In this document: one piece after another, positions 23,939 to 29,082 of the stretch
Layout of the letters: each line of letters starts with the position of its first letter
Numbering within the stretch: the first letter of the stretch is position 1
Source of the DNA: an uncultured Bacilli bacterium
GTDB taxonomy: Bacteria; Bacillota_I; Bacilli_A; RF39; UBA660
Assembly: GCA_944331815.1 (NCBI GenBank)
Contig: CALVIQ010000101.1
Location: 1-29,082, forward strand
DNA length: 29,082 bases
Direction: 5' to 3'
Translations under genes and position numbers: made by a program
Notes under the pieces: generated by a model
Told to the model about the DNA's origin: nothing
Seen by the model: the letters and a program-made list of their open reading frames with translations, nothing else
Databases searched by the model: none

Positions 23939-24013
23939 TGCCTCGTAGCCAAGCGGTAAGGCACCACACTTTGACTGTGGCATGCGCTAGTTCGAATCTA
24001 GCCGAGGCAGCCA
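23939..24013 (+). tRNA. tRNA-Gln (anticodon TTG)
   Basis: 75 bases with encoded CCA. Acceptor TGCCTCG pairs with CGAGGCA. Anticodon stem CCACA/TGTGG, loop CTTTGAC. Similar in body to the CTG isoacceptor at 4486. Confidence 0.97.
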
Positions 24014-24022
24014 TTATTATTT

Positions 24023-24098
24023 GTCCCGTTAGCTCAGCAGGTAGAGCATTTGACTTTTAATCAAAGGGTCACAGATTCGAGTTCTGTACGGGACACCA
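24023..24098 (+). tRNA. tRNA-Lys (anticodon TTT)
   Basis: 76 bases with encoded CCA. Acceptor GTCCCGT pairs with ACGGGAC. Anticodon stem TTTGA/TCAAA, loop CTTTTAA. Last of the cluster. Confidence 0.97.
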
Positions 24099-24110
24099 TT
24101 TTTTGAAATT

Positions 24111-24136
24111 AAACTCTATTTTAGAGTTTTTTTTTT
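24111..24136 (+). terminator. tRNA cluster terminator
   Basis: AAACTCT (24111-24117), loop ATTTT, AGAGTTT (24123-24129), then seven T (24130-24136). Confidence 0.85.
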
Positions 24137-24143
24137 GTATTTT

Positions 24144-24152
24144 TGATATAAT
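24144..24152 (+). promoter_or_regulatory. ligA promoter (extended -10)
   Basis: TGATATAAT, -10 at 24147-24152, seven bases past the T-tract of the tRNA terminator. Confidence 0.55.
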
Positions 24153-24163
24153 ATATATGGTGA

Positions 24164-26153
<1,990 letters not shown>

Positions 26154-26162
26154 TGATATAAT
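26154..26162 (+). promoter_or_regulatory. Extended -10 promoter directly on the ligA T-tract
   Basis: TGATATAAT, -10 at 26157-26162; its first T is the last T of the terminator run. 28 bases before ATG 26191. Confidence 0.55.
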
Positions 26163-26190
26163 GTAATTAAAATAAATGGAGGGTAACAAT

Positions 26191-26706
26191 ATGAATAGTG
26201 ATTTAAATAAATTAAATGGTTTAAATAATCAACAAATACCAACAGTTGAACCAACATCAATGCCAACAGTTGAACCAACATCAATGCCAACAGTTGAACC
26301 AACACAAATGCCAACGGTTGAACCAACATCAATGCCAACGGTTGAACCAACACCAATGCCAACAGTTGAACCAACATCAATGCCAACAGTTGAACCAACA
26401 CCAATGCCAACGGTTGAACCAACACCAATGCCAACGGTTGAACCAGCACCAATGACTGGACAACAAAATATTAATGATATAGACTCTATAAATGTAGTTT
26501 CTAATTTAAATAAAGAAGAAGCTATGGAAGAAGCTTTATCGCATACAAATCAATATAGTCCTTTTGAAACACCTAAACAAGAAGTAAATAAAGAAATAAA
26601 GAAAACAAATAATAAAAGCGCTTATATATTTATAGGAATAATTTTTGCTATTTTATTATTATTTATTATTTTCTTGCCACAAATTTCAAAATTAATTGGT
26701 TGGTAA
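26191..26706 (+). CDS. Tail-anchored protein with nine PTVEP octapeptide repeats
   Basis: 171 residues from ATG 26191, which follows GGAGGGTAAC; an ATG at 26176 lies before that ribosome site and is rejected. A short Asn/Leu-rich start is followed by nine repeats of PTVEP(T/A)(S/P/Q)M (about residues 17-88), an acidic region, a basic stretch (KEIKKTNNK) and one helix (about 147-166) near the C-terminus. Lack of a signal peptide and the basic residues before the helix suggest the repeats face the cytoplasm. Function unknown. Its neighbours, ligA and cdaA, give no clear hint. Confidence 0.7.
   Translation: MNSDLNKLNGLNNQQIPTVEPTSMPTVEPTSMPTVEPTQMPTVEPTSMPTVEPTPMPTVEPTSMPTVEPTPMPTVEPTPMPTVEPAPMTGQQNINDIDSINVVSNLNKEEAMEEALSHTNQYSPFETPKQEVNKEIKKTNNKSAYIFIGIIFAILLLFIIFLPQISKLIGW
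26239..26454 (+). repeat. Nine tandem 24-bp units encoding PTVEPxxM
   Basis: Units differ by few bases: CCAACAGTTGAACCAACA and then TCA/CCA/CAA ATG, with AACGG variants. Pattern of seventh-residue variants in order: S, S, Q, S, P, S, P, P, then the AP unit. Variation in copy number by slippage is likely. Confidence 0.95.
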
Positions 26707-26729
26707 AAATGACTTATGGTCATTTTTTT
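26705..26729 (+). terminator. Intrinsic terminator
   Basis: AAAAATGAC (26705-26713), loop TTATG, GTCATTTTT (26719-26727), then TT. It begins inside the stop codon of the repeat-protein gene. Confidence 0.75.
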
Positions 26730-26740
26730 AATCATTTTTG

Positions 26741-26749
26741 TGGTATAAT
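26741..26749 (+). promoter_or_regulatory. cdaA promoter (extended -10)
   Basis: TGGTATAAT, -10 at 26744-26749, 17 bases before ATG 26767. Confidence 0.55.
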
Positions 26750-26766
26750 ATTTCAAGGAGGTAGTT

Positions 26767-27591
26767 ATGTCATTTAACAGTATAGTAGATTTAATAAGAA
26801 TGCTAATAGATGTTTTAATTGTTTGGTTAGTTTTATATTACATTTTAAAAAGTTTAAGAAAAAATGTTAAAATGATATTACTTTTTAAAGGAATATTAAT
26901 TATATTAGTATTAAAGTTTTTTGGTGATATATTAGGTTTAGTAACAATTGGTTTTTTATTAGACTATGTTATTGAATGGGGGCCATTAGCTTTAATTGTA
27001 ATATTCCAACCAGAAATAAGAAGTGTTTTAGAGCAACTAGGAAGAAGTCAATTATTAGGAAGACACAAAGTTTTAACAGTTGATGAACGTGAAAAAATGG
27101 TATATGAAATAACTAATGCTTTAGATTATTTAAGAAAACAGTCTATAGGAGCTTTAATTGTAATTGAAAGAGATAATAGTTTAAATGATTATATTGAAAA
27201 ATCTAAAAAGATATACGCTGATATTTCATCAGATTTATTAATTTCGATATTTTTCCCTAATAATCCATTACACGATGGTGGATTAATAATACAAGGGGAT
27301 AAAATAACTAGTGCTGGAGCAGTTTTTCCTACTAGTGATAGTTTGAAAATTAGTAAACGATTAGGAACAAGGCATAGAGCTGCTTTGGGAATATCAGAAG
27401 TTAGTGACTGTATATCAATAGTTGTTTCAGAAGAAACAGGAAGATTATCAATGGCAATAGATGGGGAATTATATTATAATTTAACATTAGATGAGGTTAA
27501 ATTACGAATATTAGAAGAATTAAGACCTAAAAAAGATATTTTTGTAGATGAGGAGGAATCATCAGATGAAACAAATCAAGAAAATATTTAA
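26767..27591 (+). CDS. cdaA: Membrane diadenylate cyclase (c-di-AMP synthase)
   Basis: 274 residues. Three N-terminal helices (about 10-80) are followed by the DAC domain with PLHDGG (D170, G171, G172) and GTRHRAALG (R202, H203, R204). It makes cyclic di-AMP from two ATP; the messenger controls potassium and osmolyte transport and envelope stability. The usual DGA reads DGG here. GGAGG is five bases before the ATG. The 3' end overlaps cdaR by 26 bases, so the two are coupled. Confidence 0.95.
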   Translation: MSFNSIVDLIRMLIDVLIVWLVLYYILKSLRKNVKMILLFKGILIILVLKFFGDILGLVTIGFLLDYVIEWGPLALIVIFQPEIRSVLEQLGRSQLLGRHKVLTVDEREKMVYEITNALDYLRKQSIGALIVIERDNSLNDYIEKSKKIYADISSDLLISIFFPNNPLHDGGLIIQGDKITSAGAVFPTSDSLKISKRLGTRHRAALGISEVSDCISIVVSEETGRLSMAIDGELYYNLTLDEVKLRILEELRPKKDIFVDEEESSDETNQENI

Positions 27592-28927
27592 GAGTGTTGG
27601 ATTATTTTTCTCTAAAGCTATTGATAAAATAATTGTAGTGCCAATAAGCAAGTTAATTTTATTAATAAATAAAAAATACGACAAACCAGGAAAAAAATTT
27701 GAAAATTGGCTATCTAAGTCTAATACATTATTGTTCATATCATTGATAATTTCTATTTTTATGTTTATTGTTATAGATCAAAAAATATTAACATATTCAG
27801 AAAGTTCTGCTGAAGTTTTAGATATAGATCAAGTAAAAGTTTTATATGATGAGGATAATTATGTTGTTGAAGGAATACCAGAATCAGTTGATATCACTTT
27901 GATAGGAAATAAAGCAGATTTATATATTGCAAAACAGTCTCCAACTAATGAAGTGGTTATTGATTTGTGGGGGTTAAAACCTGGAACTCATAAAGTAGAT
28001 ATAAAATATGATCAATTAAGTAGTGGAATAAAATATAGTGTAAATCCATCAGTTGCAACTGTTGTAATATATGAAAAAGTTTTAGCTACAAAAACATTAT
28101 CAGTTGATTTGTTAAATCAAGATTCATTAGATCAAAGATATATAATTGATGAAATGAAAGCAAGTACAGATTCTGTAGTAATAAAAGGTGCTTCATATAA
28201 AGTTGAAAAAGTTGCAACTGTTAAAGCATTAGTTGATGTTAAAACATTACCTAAATTTGAGTTGGGTGAAAAAATAACAGTTGATGCAACACTAAGAGCG
28301 TATGATGAAATGGGAAATGTGGTTGATGTAGAAATAAGTCCTTCAAATGTTGAAGTTGAATTGTTAATTAATTCACCAAGTAAAGAGGTTCCAATTCAAG
28401 TCGTTCCACAAGGAAAAGTAATTTATAATATGGGTATAAGCAATTTTATAATTAATGATAATAAAGAAACAACTGTAACAATTTATGGACCTAATGATGT
28501 ATTATCTAATATAGAATATATTCCAGCTTATATTAATGTTGAAGGGTTATCTGAAGATACTCAGTTTAAAGTAAACTTAGAAAAACCAAATGGTATTAAA
28601 TATATGAGTCTTAACAATGTAACGGTTGATGTTAAATTGAGTAATGACATAAGCAACGTTGAAATACCGGATGTCTCAATTACAACAATAAATAAAGGTA
28701 GTAATTATGGCGTAACACCTATTGGTTTTGATAGTGTACCAGTAAAATTAAAAGGCGTCACTGATATTGTAAATAATATTACAGCCAATGACATTAAAGT
28801 ATACGTCGATCTAAAAGGATTGGGTGTAGGAACTCATGAAGTTGATATAATTGTAACTGGTAGTGATTCAAGAGTAGAGTATTTATCTTCTGTGTTAAAG
28901 ATGAAGGTAAAAATATATGAAAATTAA
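27566..28927 (+). CDS. cdaR: CdaA regulator, YbbR-domain protein
   Basis: 453 residues from ATG 27566, nine bases after AGGAGG (27551-27556) inside cdaA. An ATG at 27548 lies before that ribosome site and is rejected. A basic N-terminus and one helix (about 53-71) precede an outer region of about four YbbR repeats (from about 80 to the end), with typical VDVKTLP and DVEISPSNVEVEL strands. CdaR binds and modulates CdaA at the membrane. In most Bacillota glmM follows; here a terminator follows. Confidence 0.92.
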   Translation: MKQIKKIFKSVGLFFSKAIDKIIVVPISKLILLINKKYDKPGKKFENWLSKSNTLLFISLIISIFMFIVIDQKILTYSESSAEVLDIDQVKVLYDEDNYVVEGIPESVDITLIGNKADLYIAKQSPTNEVVIDLWGLKPGTHKVDIKYDQLSSGIKYSVNPSVATVVIYEKVLATKTLSVDLLNQDSLDQRYIIDEMKASTDSVVIKGASYKVEKVATVKALVDVKTLPKFELGEKITVDATLRAYDEMGNVVDVEISPSNVEVELLINSPSKEVPIQVVPQGKVIYNMGISNFIINDNKETTVTIYGPNDVLSNIEYIPAYINVEGLSEDTQFKVNLEKPNGIKYMSLNNVTVDVKLSNDISNVEIPDVSITTINKGSNYGVTPIGFDSVPVKLKGVTDIVNNITANDIKVYVDLKGLGVGTHEVDIIVTGSDSRVEYLSSVLKMKVKIYEN

Positions 28928-28955
28928 AACTGTATAAATTTTTATACAGTTTTTT
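28926..28955 (+). terminator. cdaR terminator
   Basis: AAAACTGTATAAA (28926-28938) and its complement (28941-28953), followed by two more T, a long stem with a tiny loop. It begins within the stop codon. Confidence 0.85.
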
Positions 28956-28956
28956 C

Positions 28957-28983
28957 GAGAGTGTAAAAAACTTTGTGTAAAGT
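28957..28983. mobile_element. Possible terminal repeat of an IS256-like element
   Basis: Reads GAGAGTGTAAAAAACTTTG then TGTAAAGT. The GAGAGTGTAAAAA start with a repeated GTGTAAA resembles terminal repeats of IS256/Mutator-type elements as I remember them. The other end and any transposase would lie beyond the window. No target duplication can be checked. Confidence 0.25.
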
Positions 28984-29010
28984 TACTAATCTATGGTAAT
29001 AAAGATATTT

Positions 29011-29036
29011 GAGATTGATTATATCAGTCTCTTTTT
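29011..29036 (+). terminator. Hairpin with T-tract near the right edge
   Basis: GAGATTGAT (29011-29019), loop TAT, ATCAGTCTC (29023-29031) with one G-U pair, then five T. If an insertion sequence starts at 28957, this would shield it from outside transcription. The remaining bases to 29082 show no gene. Confidence 0.6.
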
Positions 29037-29082
29037 GTTATCATAATAATAACATAAATTAAATTATTTTCAAAGATCATTT

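Noticed and set aside
26239..26454. CRISPR array
   Set aside because: Units are contiguous 24-bp coding repeats with no spacers.

Overview
The window is very A+T rich. Genes are tightly packed and almost all lie on the + strand; only a short NifU-type gene at 22935-23162 is on the - strand. Tryptophan is encoded by TGG and TGA is used as a stop (for example the genes ending at 6224 and 11049), so this is the standard code and not the Mycoplasma code. The gene families point to an anaerobic, fermentative low-GC Bacillota: pyruvate formate-lyase, NAD-dependent DNA ligase, SecA with a SEC-C tail, long-form HPF, the cdaA-cdaR pair and a Gram-positive-type Tad pilus locus without a secretin. A gut-associated lineage near RF39/RFN20, Erysipelotrichales or Haloplasma is my guess; this is inference.

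Layout. 1-143: tail of an unidentified gene. 144-437: non-coding, with an extended -10 promoter and a hairpin that could bound a small RNA. 438-1343: PHP-domain phosphoesterase. 1552-4475: pflB and its activase pflA, overlapping by one base. 4486-4559: tRNA-Gln(CTG). 4629-17039: a long block of membrane, pilus-assembly and pilin-like genes. 17107-20221: hpf and secA. 20230-23611: a membrane-anchored double thioredoxin-fold protein, two small proteins of uncertain role, a YutH-like protein, NifU-like and S1-domain genes. 23670-24098: five tRNA genes (Val, Thr, Tyr, Gln, Lys) behind a strong promoter. 24170-28927: ligA, a tail-anchored protein with nine PTVEP octapeptide repeats, cdaA and cdaR. 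28928-29082: two hairpins and a sequence resembling the terminal repeat of an IS256-type element.

The most interesting region is 4629-17039. It holds the core of a Tad/Flp-type (type IVc) pilus machine: a CpaB-like SAF protein, a TadA/CpaF ATPase, TadB- and TadC-like membrane proteins, and a TadZ/CpaE-like protein with a degenerate P-loop. A small pilin-like gene has its own promoter and a strong downstream hairpin, and three further proteins share a short N-terminal leader ending in Gly. Mixed in are a YfhO-type membrane protein, two unrecognised membrane-anchored proteins, and three paralogous two-helix proteins resembling VirB2/TrbC pilins. Two of these three are near-identical over 209 bp. 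I infer a surface fibre or secretion system that combines Tad motor parts with VirB2-like subunits, possibly disulfide-stabilised and possibly glycosylated. No prepilin peptidase is present in the window.

Regulation. Most promoters have an extended -10 (TGnTATAAT, often TGATATAAT), and several start right at the T-tract of the preceding terminator. True consensus -35/-10 pairs precede the VirB2-like gene at 16279 and the tRNA cluster.
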